Assembly (NCBI GenBank): GCA_030077755.1
Contig: JAQJZZ010000013.1
Span: forward strand, 1,550,001-1,614,000
Length of the DNA: 64,000 nucleotides
Source: Filosporella fistucella
Lineage: Eukaryota; Ascomycota; Leotiomycetes; Helotiales
Direction: 5' to 3'
Of this stretch, positions 34,769 to 48,452 are shown piece after piece. A program made the position numbers and the translations under genes. The notes below the pieces were generated by a model that worked only from the letters and a program-made list of their open reading frames with translations, ran no database searches and was not told where the DNA came from. Position 1 is the stretch's first letter. Each line of letters opens with the position of its first letter.

Positions 34769-36794
34769 TAAGGGATTGAGGATTGAAAGTAGTAAGTAAC
34801 TCCAGAAATTAGAAGTGTGTTTATGGAATTGCTAATCTATGGATAAATAAAGCAGATGGATCCATCAGGTTGTTATACAGTATAAAGGTCAGATGATTTT
34901 GGAGTTTTGGAAACGATAATCTCTACTTGTATATTTGGAATCGGAAGATACCCTATTTAGTTTTTGGATAATAAATTACTTGAACTGAAGAAATTGCAGG
35001 TTTATATAATTGATACTTGGAATAGTATTCAATCTATACTTGAAAGTACTATTTGAGTCTTTAGGATATTTGGCAAGTATATCTAATAATTCAAGTAAGG
35101 AGAATTAGATATATTTTCATTGTCTAGAAATAAAAGGTACACTTGGTGTCCGAAAGGTCTACGAGTAGAACTACAAAATTTGAGAAAATGTAACAATTTC
35201 AATATCCCTCAGATATATGACCCCAAATCGTCCGTTCACGCCTCCTTCATCGCCGTCAACTTTTACAACCGTCGACATTCGATAATAGTAGCTTTACCTC
35301 CACGGTCAACTTGTAAAACTGTCGACTTTTGACAATTATATCTTACTCCAACCCCCTCCACAATTCCCCAAATCCATAGCCTTACTTCCCACAAGCATAA
35401 TCCAACCAAATATCTCCCACATCGGGTTTCTTCCTCATCGTCTCCCGGGAAGAGGGGGAGTTCTCGACTTCCTGTGCATAAGGTTGCAAGACGTGGAGGG
35501 AGGAAGGCGATATATACCTGCATCCGGCTAATCTTCGGCGATAAGCAGTGAGTTTATAATATGACGTGAGATAGCGAGTATATTCGTTGTATGAAAGTAG
35601 AGTGAAAGGAGTTTGGGATTAGAAGAGGCGAATTGGAATTGGTAGGTTTGAAGTTTGGCTTTGAATAAGAGATCTTAGAAAAATTTGAGATTATGATAAG
35701 ATTATTTAGCAGAACTATATCCGATTTGAAAATGTCTGGAAACTTTTTATACAATAAAATATAGCAATTCGTGTAAAATATACCAAGGACTTTGAAACAA
35801 GACTCAAAAGTCCAATACCGTGTAGCACTTAGCAAAGGAATAGATTTGTGTAAAGTCTATTTGGAACTATTTACAATAATATCAAAGTCTTGCTTTTACT
35901 TGTATTTGGTGAGTAAGCAGAATTGTACAAAGTTTTGAAAGACTTTGTTTTAGAGTTTAGAAGTCCTACAATATTTTATACTTTGGAAAGTAAGAAGATT
36001 GTGCAAGGCTTGAACAGATATTCAAAGATATATTATATAATACGCGAGATAGGGATGTTGATTTAAGAGATTTGGGTTACCAAAGATTCGCTCTTTGTCT
36101 CTTGAGCTGGTGAACGAGCATGATACGGTGCCTAGCTATAAGGTATAAAGATCGTAGAGACAAAAATGAAAGAGATTATGAACAGATCAGGAACTTCCTG
36201 CGTGTGCTGAATATTCTTGCCTCTTCCATGTAAGGATGCCTACGTAGATGATGTCTCTGCTTCTTTCATTCGATTTTCTCTGCCTATCGTACAGATGAGT
36301 GTGGATAAAGATCGGACATGGGCAGGGGATCTGATCGTGACTGCTGTCCATAAAGACGGCGAGACTCGACAGTACAAGGATGCTGATCCACGCGATATTT
36401 GAGTTGCGTTGACCTACCTATCACGGAATATGATAGAGTGTGAAAGAGGGACAGGCAATGGGTATTTGGTTAGGCATAAAAAGATTGGCATCAAGCAATC
36501 AGGCTGTAGTGCGGGGAGGGCATGAGTTTGAACAAATCCTATCCCGTGCTTGTTTGTAAGGAGTATCACAATCACACCAGTCCTGGAGAAACCAGTGACT
36601 TCTCGAGATATTTGGAAATGCCACTTCTCTTAAAAGGTACCTGGTCCAAAGGATCCCGTAGCAACGAACAAGATGTTGGCCCCATGATTCCCGATGCTTT
36701 GATCTTGCTTCGGAATTTGGATCCTGATCCTGGAAATACGCTTTGGAATTAAGTACAGTCTGCGAAGTGGGACAAAAACGAAGGGGGAGCGGTG
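34769..36794. other. AT-rich, gene-empty stretch
   Basis: About 2 kb, markedly AT-rich between 34800 and 36100, with stops in all frames. An imperfect 50-bp direct repeat lies at 35255-35340. Short frames at 36217-36402 and 36522-36752 look protein-like in part but match nothing I know. Confidence 0.45.
35255..35340. repeat. Imperfect direct repeat, about 36 bp at 50-bp spacing
   Basis: Two related blocks start at 35255 and 35305. Both begin GTCAACTT, carry a core CGTCGAC/TGTCGAC and end in an AT-rich tail. The origin is unknown. Confidence 0.55.
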
Positions 36795-37013
36795 CTAGTA
36801 GCCAGGAATGAAACTCCAGAATTTGGCAAAGATACACGCTTCAAGCGTATGAGGATTAGCTCTCAAAAGTTCTTCCTCATCCAGACCATTGATATATATG
36901 GCAACGTGACGACAAAGTTCCGGATTGCCGTAGGGTACATCATGAATCTTATCTGCAATATTGTTATCGCTAAAAATACGTAGCTTGTTTCCAGTAGTAG
37001 AATCTGGAGACAT
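36795..37013 (-). CDS. Unrecognised protein-like fragment
   Basis: A 72-codon minus-strand frame reads SDNNIADKIHDVPYGNPELC and then HVAIYINGLDEEELLRANPH, which has the texture of real protein. Another minus-strand frame lies just upstream (37268-37050) with a predicted membrane span (LIILLAIWLAIMYHICVL) and a good donor (GTAAGT). Splicing the two does not enter this frame cleanly. I cannot assign a family. It may be a fragment of a lost gene. Confidence 0.28.
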   Translation of the reverse strand: MSPDSTTGNKLRIFSDNNIADKIHDVPYGNPELCRHVAIYINGLDEEELLRANPHTLEACIFAKFWSFIPGY

Positions 37014-37049
37014 CAGAATAAGCCTCTAGGCACTGGTAAACTCATTGTT

Positions 37050-37268
37050 CTACGGTCCAAAAGTCACACTCTCGAACTTACCCTCCCATCTGAGGATTGA
37101 TAGCACACAAATGTGATACATGATCGCGAGCCAAATAGCCAAAAGTATGATCAGTTGCGTATGAGAAGGAGATTGGGCCACTAGTTGGTTCGTTTTTTGG
37201 TCTTCTTCGCTCATTGCATTCAGGCCTGCCAAAGGGTAACGATGCACGACTTGAGTAGCGGCCGCCAT
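37050..37268 (-). CDS. Possible small membrane protein
   Basis: From ATG 37268 the frame gives a polar N-terminus (MAAATQVVHRYPLAGLNAMS), then a single strong hydrophobic segment of about 18 residues, then LRWEG at a GTAAGT site. If the GTAAGT near 37079 is used with the CCTAG acceptor near 37026, the protein would end EAYSDVSRFYYWKQATYF, about 80 aa in total. A single-pass membrane protein is plausible, but I recognise no family. Confidence 0.3.
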   Translation of the reverse strand: MAAATQVVHRYPLAGLNAMSEEDQKTNQLVAQSPSHTQLIILLAIWLAIMYHICVLSILRWEGKFESVTFGP

Positions 37269-39068
37269 ATTGAGCCTTTAATTTTCTTGGCTTTGTGGCC
37301 GTGAATTGAAGTCTCAGCTATCTCGAGATACCTATGTTCGTTGACTCGGCAAACGAGTCGGCCAGGAAACCGCTCCCGCCCCCTGAATATCAAAACCTCA
37401 ATCTGACATAATTATTGATCTTAGCTGAACCTAAATTCTCTTGAGATCAACCCATACTCTAGTTTATGAGCTTTCATAAGATGTAAAGCATTTTACTACG
37501 ATGTAGGGCATTCAAAATTTGAATGCATGTTGAAATTTTAATTATATGACCTGATCCAGCCAATTCAGGGACAGATGCAAATCGGGCAATCCGACGGGCG
37601 TGCATGCAGAAATGATGCAGTGCCAGCTGAGCAAATTCTGATACAAGGCTTGGTTTCCGCCACATGATGGTGAGATCAAGCCTTGTTGATATTGGATGGT
37701 TTTGAGACATTCAGACGCAAGACAAGAGGGGATAGGAGGGGAAATGGTCATTGCATAGCTTTACTCGAGAAATTGACTGAACGTAATTGAAAGAGAGTAA
37801 AGAATGCGAGATGTCAATGATTATTGTCAATGACTGCCCGTCAGAAAGCGATTGAGTGTTGATTATTAACCACCCCTCCATATCAGAGCTGGCTTATCAT
37901 GATCCACAAGCATGAGGTAAGGAAAGTCTCTGCAAAGTCTGGCAAAAGAGCTTTGGCTTAACTTGAAAGTCAAACCATAATCACAAAATGTAAAGGGGTC
38001 GTAATATTATATAGAAGATAATGTTAAGTCCAGCCCGTTTGTCTAGATCTACATCCAATCGAATGTTATTATCACATAGTCTGAAATAGCCAGCGCCAAA
38101 CATCAATTATGAAGTGCACGTTTTCTTTAACGAGTTAAACCCCTCCACCTTTTTTGGTCCAGACGATGACGGCCAATGCCATCTAAAAACCTCCGTTTCC
38201 ATCATCCCGCAGCCCCAAGAAACTGAACTGCTGCACACACGCTGCACTGCGTCGCATTTTGCGCTCTGCTTTGCTTCGCGTTGCTGTATTGTGCTCATAA
38301 TTTCTGTCCGATTATTCAATTCCAATTCGCAGAGCCGCAACATTATTTATAATTGTGGTGCACAGCAGATCCAACACGCCGCTTTGCATCTCGATAACCC
38401 TCGAGCGCATCGAGTCTCGTTCTGCCCCTCTCTTGTTGACGTTCATATTGCCGAGTAATCCCCAGTTCGATCTCCAGCAAAACCAGTTCTGCCACCACTC
38501 CGAGTATCAGTCTACCACCAGCACCGGTCCAAAAGGCTAGCATCAGTCCCTTTGTGTTGAGACGTCTATTGCCATCGAAAGGACCAGGAACCGCAATCCC
38601 CTTACAATTATTTACCACCGGATACTCGCCTGCGTCATACATAATAATTGCTTGCAGTTCTTCTCGACAACAAGTTTGATGCAGCAGAGGTAAAGTACAG
38701 CAAGAAAGAACCGGGACAAGAGCGAATTCATCTGCAGACCTTCTACTGGAATCTGGATTCTGAGCTCTTGGATCACTTCTGCATTGGATTAGAGCGCAGC
38801 GCATTACTGCATCACCTCACCCTACTACCTACTGTACTCTCTCTACTCTGATCTACTCTATTCCGGACGCATAGGCATAGCCCAGGACTCAGCTGCATCA
38901 CACCTTCCGGCCTCCAGTCCAGCCCAGTCCAGTCCAGTCCAGTAGGGTTCTGCAGTGCGCTGCATTTTATTATTGTGCTGCAACCCAACGTTCCCTTCTC
39001 TCTCACCCTCCATCCCCCATCGCAACCGAACTCTTTGCCCTCGTCGTGATCACCCCGCCGTCCGGAAC
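37269..39068. other. Upstream region of the SRPK gene
   Basis: About 1.8 kb. The right half probably holds the promoter and a long 5' leader of the kinase gene, with a short CCAGT repeat. No convincing ORF. Confidence 0.45.
38912..38943. repeat. CCAGT pentamer repeat
   Basis: About six CCAGT-type units in a row, one with a substitution, about 130 nt before the SRPK start codon. Simple slippage repeat. Confidence 0.75.
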
Positions 39069-41196
<2,128 letters not shown>

Positions 41197-42001
41197 TGAG
41201 ACAGCGTCATTGTAGCTATCCTCATCATCCTGTCCTATCCTGTTCTATCTATCCAATGGCTTTCTTGAATGCATAGAAAGAAGGCGGTGGCAGCCTGCTG
41301 TTTTTTTTGCGATACTAGTCCCATGGATTTGGCGGATCGATGAATGAAAGTTCAGTCACTCTTTTCACATACTTCTTCTACTACTTTCTTCTTTTGAGCT
41401 CTGGTACCTGTCATGGTACAGATCGTTTGGATATATAAAGTACATGCGTACGTACACACGAATAAAGACATGTGAATGTGGATGATGAATGGTTTGGGCA
41501 GGGTAAACAAGAGGATGGATGGATAAAGTCATTTATGTGCTCCTCTTTTTTTGTGTGTGGATTGGTTGGCATAGGTTGGATGGGCGTTAGATATAGTAGA
41601 TAGACAATTGATTGCTTGTGTATACATTGCCTGTTCTATCAATGCTCGGGGGCCAGGGTATGTGAGTTTTGATATGGCAATCATTCAGAGGGCCCTTGTA
41701 TTTTCTGGAGAAGCTATTGGCATTGACCGGAAGAGGAGCTTCGTGAGTACAAGCCGGCTGTGAGAGGCGGCAAGTGTTTGGCGAAATGGTAACCATTTCA
41801 TGTTTCGTGATAGGGAAGCACTGAGCTTGAGCAACCACGTTTCTTGCTTCCTTCAAGCCAGATTTGATCTCAATTGCAAATCGTATTCGTAATTTGTGCA
41901 AACGCCAATTATCAATACAGCCCCCGGAATCATGTATCCTATCCATAATGCAACCGTTATTTGCAACAAACACCAATAGACAATAACCACCCATCCTTTC
42001 A
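41197..42001. other. Convergent intergenic
   Basis: About 800 nt between the 3' ends of the SRPK and Brl1-like genes. No gene is supported; a 181-codon minus frame here mostly overlaps the end of the next gene in another frame. Confidence 0.45.
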
Positions 42002-43378
42002 CTAATACCTGTCCCCTTTACTTGGACTTCTATCTCTCTTGCTAGGGCTTCGACTCCCTTTACTTGGACTCCTCTGTCCAGGTGTATGGCTTGGCATGAT
42101 GCTTTGATATGTTTCGCCTCCATAGGTATCATAACCTATGGTGTGCTGTGGTGTTTGAGGTGGAGCTCCCCATTGGAAGTTCTGGTGTGGTGTTGGTTGT
42201 GGGAAGAAAGCGGACTGGTGAGGCATGTGTGTTGCCTTTGAGCGGAACATGCCAAATGCTAGATTGTTCACTATGATACATACTGTGACGATGAGGACGA
42301 CGAATATCTTGAAATATTAGTTTATTCCCAATTAAGAGATGTGGGCAGTCTTACCATTGCTTTATAACTTATTGGCTCGATAAAGCTGTTGAATATCTGA
42401 GCAAAGGTATGAGCACTGACACGTGCTCGACCGATGCTATTTGGATCCCTATTCATACAATGGTCCCAATTGTCGCAAACTGGTGCTAGAGCAGGTGCAC
42501 GTTTCGAACTGCCGCATCCATTTGCAACAAAATCTCTGGCGCATTTCTCCATTTCTGCCAGCACGAGCCCGCGTTGGTCCTCAGAAGCTTTGTCTACATC
42601 TGCCCGGACTGTCATCCAGAATGTGTAGATTCCAAAGACAGTAAGGCCGGCAATGAATAGGTTGACACCGAGCTGTGCATAAAATGAGAGGACGTTTGGA
42701 AGATTCGGATGCGATTCAATATAGTTAAACACCGAGGCAACGAAACCAGGCGGTTTCTCCTTTGAGCCTTTGTCTTTACTTCGAGGCCTCGTTTCTCCAT
42801 CGCTGGATTCCGAATCCGAATGATCTCGCTGACCCCTTATAAGAGCATAGTCTCTATCTATCCTCTTCCGCTTGCGGACTTTATGTACTATAGCATTCGC
42901 ATATTTGCCTCTTCTTTGCTCTGCCCGACCTGGAGAACTCCCGAGAAAACTAGCGCCATATCTCCCAAAGATTGGTTTCTTTATTGGTTCGGTCGAGAAT
43001 ACAGTCATGGTCTGTGATGTCTTAGGTAGGTCCGGAGTGTCTTCTACATCTGCATTATCTGCGGGTGACGATTCGGCGCCAGATACCTCTGAAAACAGGT
43101 CCTGATCGAATGGTTTTCTCGGTGTAGTAAAAGAGGGATTGCGAAATTGAGGCGCTGGTGTAAATGATGCGCCTCCAAAGGTACTCTTGGGTAGTGGGGA
43201 TTCGAAACCAGCTGTATTCAATTAGTATTGCCATTTCTATTTCATGCGAGAACTTGCCTCTCTGGCCTGGTTGAGATTGGGGAAAAGGTGATTTGGGATC
43301 AGTTGGAGGTTGATTTTGCCATTCCCAGTCCATAGGACTCTCATGAGAACGCTTTTGGCCTTGTATATTCCTGAACAT
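42002..43378 (-). CDS. Brl1/Brr6-like nuclear-envelope protein
   Basis: Three exons: 43378-43258, 43211-42355 and 42307-42002, giving 427 aa. The core is the Brl1_Brr6 domain: a membrane span (VNLFIAGLTVFGIYTFWM, about 223-240), then a lumenal loop with four conserved cysteines (about residues 264, 273, 286 and 292 in KCARDF, NGCG and VCDNWDHCMNRDP), then a second span (IFVVLIVTVCIIVNNLAF). These proteins sit in the nuclear envelope and help nuclear pore assembly and membrane fluidity control. The N-terminus is disordered and basic; the C-terminus has SPSK repeats (RSPSKGSRSPSKRDRSPSKG). The first intron begins with GC instead of GT. It shares a promoter with Iws1. Confidence 0.92.
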
Positions 43379-43668
43379 AATGTAGTTTGTTTTGATGGCA
43401 AAATACCAAAATCCAGAGTTGTGAGGTGCAGCCTTGTCAATTATCCAGGTCAAAGTAAACAAACGGAGAACGCCTCGGATTTAAGGTTCGCGCCAGGCTA
43501 CGAATTTGAAGGCACGTCAACCTCAACTTCGACTTTCATACAGCTGCCCGCTGGATCGCGAATAAGTATAAATTCTCGACTCCCGATCGAAATTTCTCCA
43601 ACCATCTTCGCAGCTTCGATCTCAACGTTTCAAAATCCGCGATACTTACACGAACACAACCGCCCATC
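43379..43668. promoter_or_regulatory. Divergent promoter between Brl1-like and IWS1 genes
   Basis: Only 290 nt separate the two start codons on opposite strands, so both genes must share this promoter region. Confidence 0.6.
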
Positions 43669-45045
43669 ATGTCCGATTCTGAGCATGACAGCCCTCCTGC
43701 AGAGGTCCCAGAACAAGAAGTGGACGATGAAGAAATTGACGACCTAGTCTCCGAAAATGAATCTGAATTGTCTGAAGTCGATGAAGCCGAATTCGCCGAG
43801 TTCGATCCTACTGCTGTTACTCTGGACGACAGACCACAGATTGGGATTGATGAAGATGTTGCTCGCACATTAAAAGCAGGAAAACGCAAGCGGGCGGACA
43901 AGGATAGCAAACCAAAGGAAGCCAAGCGCGACAAGAAGAAGAGACCTCGCCGTGATGATGATGAAGATCCTGATGGAGAAATGCTGGATGGCAAGAGAGC
44001 AAAAAAGTCCAAGAGCATCAGGTCAGATGGCGAAAGGAGTAAAGAGAAGCCTAAGGAGCGCAGAGCTGCTACGCCAGAGAATGAGGAGAATTTGACGCCT
44101 GAAGAGAGACGTCGTAGGGCCCTTGACAAAGCTATGGATGCTGCGTTGAAGAACCCGAATAAGAGGAGACGCAAGAAGGATGAAGTGGTAAGTGCAGGAT
44201 CACAGATCATTTGAGTCAAATTCTGACTATCCCAGGACCTTGAGGAGGCTTTCGACGACGAAATTGCGAACCTGAAGATTCGAATGGAGAAAGCATGCGA
44301 AGCTGATAACACCGCTCGTGAGCAAGGAAAACCTGCTTTGCAGAAACTTGCTATGCTTCCCGAGGTTGTCGCCCTACTCAACCGCAATACCGTTCAGCAT
44401 TCAATTGTTGACCCTGACACAAACTTCCTACAATCCGTCAAATTCTTCCTCGAGCCTCTGAATGATGGAAGTCTTCCGGCATACAATATCCAACGAGATC
44501 TTTTCGCTGCACTTACAAAACTTCCCATTGAAAAGGAAGCGTTGTTGAGTAGTGGAATCGGCAAAGTTGTTCTTTATTATACAAAGAGCAAGAGACCCGA
44601 GATTGGTATCAAGCGTATTGCAGAGAGACTATTGGGCGAATGGTCACGACCAATTTTGAAGCGTAGTGATGATTACAAGAAGCGCAAAGTTGTTACGAAG
44701 GAATTCGATCACCAGTATGTAATCTGTCCCCTCGCATTTGCTTTACTAACACCCCGCAGAGCTGCTCAACTCGCCATCCGTCCTTCAGGTACTCAATCCT
44801 CTCAACTCACAGCATCGCAACGTATTGGCTTGTCGCAACGTGAGCTCGAAAGAGAGAGACTTCTGGCACAACCAAACCGAAGCAACAGAGCTAGAATGGA
44901 AAGCGGCAATACAAGTTACACAGTTGCTCCAAAGAGTACTTTCGATCCAAGTAAAGGGTTGGATCCTTCTTCACGTCCTATTGGTGCTGGTGGTATGGAA
45001 GCATTTAGGAAGATGACGGCGAAACAGGGCAAGAAGAGGTCGTGA
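43669..45045 (+). CDS. IWS1: Transcription elongation factor Iws1/Spn1
   Basis: Three exons: 43669-44187, 44236-44714 and 44760-45045, giving 427 aa. The N-terminus is acidic, then Lys/Arg-rich (disordered histone/Spt6-binding zone). The conserved TFIIS N-terminal-like domain spans roughly 200-320, with NLKIRMEKACEAD, LPEVVALLNRN, FFLEPLNDGSLP and YTKSKRPEIGIKRIAERLL. The tail ends RPIGAGGMEAFRKMTAKQG, as in other fungal Iws1. The protein binds Spt6 and RNA polymerase II during elongation. The second intron (44715-44759, donor GTATGT, TACTAAC branch) is exactly 45 nt without a stop, so its retention would add 15 residues rather than break the frame. Confidence 0.95.
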
Positions 45046-46680
45046 AGGTGGATCGCGATATCAATATTGATTCAAAGCTGTATTATGGAAATATTCGGGT
45101 GATTTGCAGACTGCGGTAGGGCTATGGCCTGCTAGGAAGAAATGGCCGGCGATGCATCTCAGCGTGGCGTTGGGGTAGAAATATGACAGGTGTAAAAGCG
45201 TATTTTACATGATCATTAGCTTGTCTTCCTGTGAAGTTGAACACTCCGGCGGCCTTTGGTAACTATCCTGCTGGCGACCATTTTTACCCCGACCGGTTGA
45301 GCATACGAATCCTGCCTGCTGGTACAGTCAGCTCGCGCTATACTATTCTCCATTCACCGCGGCATTTCCTCTTCTTTCTTGATTGATACGCTATGCTTCC
45401 TGCTTCTCTCAGAAATCATGTTCTCCATGAAACCGTACGTACACCAGAGCTATGAGGCACACGCATTTTGAATCAAGAAGATCAGTGGCCATAAAAGGGC
45501 AGCACGTCTACTCGGAGCAATTCACTGATTCACTGAGAGGTTTGTGGTATTTAGGAATATGCTCTTGGGCGAAGCGTGCTGTGGTTGAGAGATCTCTCCA
45601 AAGGGGCGACCTCAATCGAAGCTCCTGTATAGGATTCTAGGTGGCTCGTTCAATTTTTCTACGTATTGCGTACGTTTGAAGTTAACGTAGCATATTTGGG
45701 ATGAAAGTATCACCCTCATATGCCGCTTGTATGACTTTGTGGAAAGTCACTTTCTCTCGTACAACACTCTTTTGGTATTACCCTGGAGTTCTACTTCAAG
45801 TAATCTTCAGAATCTTCACCATACCCATATACCATATGTTCTGCTTCTCATTCCTATCGTTTGGAATTCTCTATCTCATCCAGATCTCTCTCTCTCTCTC
45901 TACCTTCAATTCCACTTGTCCTACAACATGTCCCCGGACAAAAACTACTATCACATGACACACACGTGGAAACCCCCCTTCACCTCCCCCTCCCCCCTTT
46001 ACGAAAATAGACCGGAGACCGAACACATTTTCTCAGGTCATATTTTCTCTTGGCAGGGGTACCATATCAACCGCTGAAACTAAATTAAAGCGGACTTGAT
46101 ACATTACGGGAGACGGGTGGCTTGCCGGTACTTTAAAGAGGTGGTACCGGGGATTCGGGTCCATATGTTTTGGACATGTGCCAGAAAGCTCGAATATTGC
46201 CCCTTTTCATATTGGGCTCAAGAGTCTTGATTCAATGTGAGAGGTAACTGCTTAATAATAGATTTACCTGGAAGGCCACACAAATCACGAGGCACCTGGA
46301 AGGAAATTGAAATAAAACTTGAGATGAAGATAGTTATGGGTATGGGTATCTACATAAACTTCCATTATTCCACACTCACAACTCTCAGAAAGTGGAGTCT
46401 TTCGCACAGATAACCATATACACCTCCCCATTCCCACCCCAATAGTAAAACTTTTCAAATCATGCATCTTCGCTCTCCTTTGAAAAGGGGCGGACATAAT
46501 CCAAACGCCCGCCTTGCAAAAAAAATACCACCCCCAAAATCAAAAAAGTATCCAAGGAAAGGGAACAAGGAAGGGAATGTCCACGCTATGCTTATATGAA
46601 TGGATACATAGCTCCGAAACATATTCAGTTAATTCTCAAATTCCCAATGACGAACAGAATAGTAATTTAGAGCGAAGATA
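45046..46680. other. Convergent intergenic with CT microsatellite
   Basis: About 1.6 kb. A (CT)n run of about 16 nt lies at 45885-45900. ORFs here are short and motif-free; the right end should be the 3' UTR of the bHLH gene. Confidence 0.45.
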
Positions 46681-48077
46681 TCACATCACTCTCCCTAATC
46701 CATCACCCATCATCCCATACGCCATTTGTTGCTGTTGCTGTTGCCGACTCATGCTCTGCTGTCTCTGTTTCTGCGGCTGCATCTGTGGATTCTGTCTGCT
46801 CATGACTAGGATCTCAAAGGCGTCGACGCGGGATTTAAGAGAGGAGTTTTCTTTGGTGAGATATTTGTTTCGTTTCTCGAGATGGGAGATGTATTCTGTG
46901 GCTTTGGAGAGGACGGTTGCCTTTAAATGAGTTAGCGTTTTTTTCTTGCTTTGGGAAGAGCGGAGATTGTGAGGTGAGAAACATACCTTGTTCAATTTGT
47001 GTGCCGGTGTAAGTCCTTGTAAATCCTCCTGTACCTCCTCGCCTCTGGAATTCTTCTTCGATATTATCCGAAGACTGGGTACGGAATCTCTGAGCGCAGC
47101 AATCTTATCGTTCAGATTTGTCCGATAGCGTTTCTCAATCATGTTGTGTGCTGTCTTTTTGACGGGTGGGTTTCGTCCATTAGGTGCTTGCTCCTCTTCC
47201 TCCTCCTCATCTTCAACAGACGATTTACGTTTCCGTCTGTTTTCTGGTTCCGGGGAGGAAGTGGAAGATGGAGAAGCGGGATAGGTATCAGAAGGCATAG
47301 CGATGTCGCGTAATTGGGACTCTTGTTGAGGAGAGAGGTTGCTATATGTAGCTGAGTTTGAACGTCTAGTTCCAGCTGTGGGACGAGACCAGGCTAATGG
47401 TGTAGAGTAGAGACTCTCACGAGGGATATCAGTAGGGATGGATGGGGTTTGGAAGAGAGGCTCTTCGATTGGGTCTTCGCCGAAGACGGCGGATTCGTCT
47501 GGTAGTGCTGATGAACCTATGCCTGAGCCTTGGAGTTCAAGGCCTGACATGCTAGGTGAGAGAGGCTCGATCTTGAGCTCTGGGAAGAAGTCCGAGGTGG
47601 GTGACAGGGCAGCGTCGGAGGGGTCGTCCCAACGCATCCAGTCTTCGAAAGTGCCAAAGTTGAAGGCTTGATCTGACTTTACGTCTGGGTTGTATTCTTC
47701 CTTGGGAAGAGCGTATGAAGAGGGGAAAGTGAGGGAGTCTGGAGAGGATGGTGATGGTAGTGTTGAGTCACAAGAATCAGAGCTGACGAGAGCTGGGTCG
47801 GTATATGGACTTGAGTCCCAACCTTTGGTAGTTATTGTATTGTTGTACTGTTGATGGAAAGTCAGTCGATGTTTGGGTGGTGTGATATTGGATGCATGTG
47901 GTCCGAGTATGAGAAAGTATCTGGAGACTTCATGGGCCCTATCATGTGTGACCATGATAGGAAAGAAGCATGACCCAGGATATCAAATAGATAAGTGAAA
48001 GCAAATAAACTTACTCGAGGTCTCTTTGGTGCAGAGAAGTAATCGATACACGGGTTTTGCCGTGCAAGACTAGCCAT
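46681..48077 (-). CDS. SREBP-type bHLH-leucine zipper transcription factor without membrane anchor
   Basis: Three exons: 48077-48015, 47847-46987 and 46920-46681, giving 387 aa. The start MASLARQNPCIDYFSAPKRP is encoded by a 21-codon exon. An acidic/Ser/Pro activation-type region follows. The bHLH (about 256-335) reads AHNMIEKRYRTNLNDKIAAL. The Tyr in KRYR, where other bHLH proteins have Arg, is diagnostic of the SREBP class. A 66-nt intron splits the HLH loop from helix 2 (ATVLSKATEYISHLEKR), and a zipper and Gln-rich tail follow. It lacks the two membrane spans of Sre1/SrbA, like Aspergillus SrbB, which acts in hypoxia, sterol and carbohydrate control. That functional link is inference from domain type. 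An upstream in-frame TTG exists, but ATG 48077 is the natural start. Confidence 0.9.
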
Positions 48078-48374
48078 TTGATTTATGACTTTCTGTAGAA
48101 TTTTTGTAGAATTGACTTCCAAGACGAAATTCCAAAAATTGGTTGACGAAGCTGGATAGTAACTGAATATATCCTTTAAGCTTGCAGTACCGAGGCTGAA
48201 AGGATCAGTAGACCAGTAATATGGTATATGCGGGAGGTTCGGTTAGGTGCTGTAGATAAGACTTCTCAGCGAATTGTTGTCGTTGATTGATGACGTCCTG
48301 GCGTTATTGGGGCGAGGACCCTTAAGTATCTATGTTAGAATCCGGTGTATCGGCACCTTTGAAAAGTCGGGATG

Positions 48375-48388
48375 TCACAATATTGTGA
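48375..48388. promoter_or_regulatory. 14-bp perfect palindrome
   Basis: TCACAATATTGTGA is fully self-complementary with no spacer. It could bind a dimeric factor. No known site is assigned. Confidence 0.4.
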
Positions 48389-48431
48389 ATGACTCCGTAG
48401 TCTGAAGTGTTGTTTGGGGAATACACGGTTC

Positions 48432-48452
48432 ATACTCGTGTCATACGAGTAT
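48432..48452. promoter_or_regulatory. 7+7 bp inverted repeat
   Basis: ATACTCG and CGAGTAT flank a 7-nt spacer, directly after the 14-bp palindrome in the same upstream region. Confidence 0.4.

Noticed and set aside
43536..44387. 283-codon minus frame opposite IWS1
   Set aside because: Antisense shadow of acidic and basic runs; Ser/Leu/Arg-rich without motif, while the plus strand is a clear Iws1.
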